NCBI RefSeq assembly: GCF_036884655.1
Contig: NC_088359.1
Span: forward strand, 19,198,501 to 19,262,500
Reading direction: 5' to 3'
Length of the DNA stretch: 64,000 nucleotides
Source of the DNA: Musa acuminata AAA Group
Lineage: Eukaryota; Streptophyta; Magnoliopsida; Zingiberales; Musaceae
Numbering within the stretch: position 1 is the stretch's first letter; every line of letters starts with the position of its first letter. The translations under genes were made by a program, and so were the position numbers. The notes beneath the pieces were generated by a model that did not search any database, was not told the origin of the DNA, and saw nothing but the letters and a program-made list of their open reading frames with translations. Positions 63,378 through 64,000 of this stretch are shown here, one piece after another.

Positions 63378-64000
63378 CAAGCATACCATGTCCTCAGGCC
63401 ACCGGTAATATCTCTATGTCGTAGGAAAAATAGCGAATCACGATATAGGTGAGACTCAAGAGACTCAACCAACTCAACCTTCATCGAGAATCGGTCCCTA
63501 CCTATAACGATGAAAGGCCACGGGGGTCAATCTAATTGCCTCACGTTTGCCAACTTAATATTATCAAGAGAGGGGATTTTGATTTGGTCTCCTAATATGA
63601 CATGTCACACATATACATATTTAATATATATTTACATTGCATGCATATATATATACATATCTAGTAGGTGTATAAGCAATCACACATTACATTAACAATC
63701 ACACTAGATGATCATGGACCACAGCCTAATGTGATCCGGCCCGAGCCACTGGGCCTAATCACTCACATCAAGATCTATGTGTGCAGCAGTGCATCTCCAT
63801 GCCCTGTGATCGTCCATCTCCTCCTCATCGGTTCCATCGGCATCTCAACGCATCTCCATGCATCACAATCATCTGTCTTGGCCACGTGTGTCCCGCTATC
63901 GCTTCCCCACTCCCGCTACATCTCCTCATGTAGATGCATGGAGATCCATGATCATAAATGAGAAATAAAATGAAAGCTCATAGGCCCCAATAATAATAAT
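63378..64000. other. Unassigned sequence at right edge
   Basis: About 620 bases outside E6. There is an AT microsatellite (ATATATATACATAT near 63640) and a GC-moderate segment from about 63700 (CCGAGCCACTGGGCCTAATC). No coding, LTR or RNA feature could be supported. The style is repeat-like, and it may be part of a further LTR element continuing beyond the window. Confidence 0.4.

Overview
This window is plant nuclear DNA built almost entirely of nested and rearranged retrotransposons. I found no host gene, no tRNA or rRNA gene and no CRISPR array. Ty1-copia SIRE-type and Tork-type elements, chromodomain Ty3-gypsy elements and an L1-type LINE with DUF4283-like ORF1 together point to a flowering plant. 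The style of the SIRE LTRs reminds me of Zingiberales (Musa/Ensete-like), but that is memory and cannot be tested here.

Layout, left to right. (1) 1-13563: a SIRE-derived element (E1), split by a complete minus-strand Ty3-gypsy chromovirus (A, 562-9024, TSD TTAAA). (2) 13564-15049: remainder of an older LTR into which E1 seems to have inserted. (3) 15050-15204: GC-rich repeats like the 5' UTR of the LINE. (4) 15205-33721: a Ty3-gypsy element (B, Reina-like) interrupted by a LINE (about 18687-32681), itself interrupted in its 5' UTR by a complete SIRE-derived element (E2, 18767-27117, TSD GTGGT). (5) 33722-35060: rearranged LTR and pol scraps. (6) about 34562-43591: minus-strand SIRE element (E3) with decayed gag and pol, carrying a solo LTR (36486-38082). 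(7) 43592-43857: scrap of another copia reverse transcriptase. (8) 43858-48705: third SIRE-derived element (E4), 3'-truncated. (9) 48706-54650: minus-strand gag-only element of a second SIRE-like family (E5). (10) 54651-63377: 3' part of a plus-strand relative (E6), whose 3' LTR is split by a complete Tork-like copia element (T7, 57424-62310, TSD GTAAG). (11) 63378-64000: unassigned, repeat-like.

The most interesting system is the family shared by E1, E2 and E4. It has SIRE-type LTRs, a tRNA-iMet primer site and a 527-residue Gag with two zinc knuckles. Protease, integrase and reverse transcriptase are absent; in their place is a separate ORF resembling the 'putative plant transposon protein' family (PF20167/Transposase_32). 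Only the last 36 codons of RNase H remain downstream. E3 has closely related Gag, LTRs and primer site plus recognisable pol, so it looks like a decayed relative of the autonomous helper. The replacement ORF has its own promoter-like leader with ACGT palindromes, a G-box, GC-rich inverted repeats and a possible short 5'-UTR intron, so it may be a captured transcription unit.

All boundaries come from reading motifs and comparing copies within the window by eye. No alignment or database search was run, and similarity statements are estimates.
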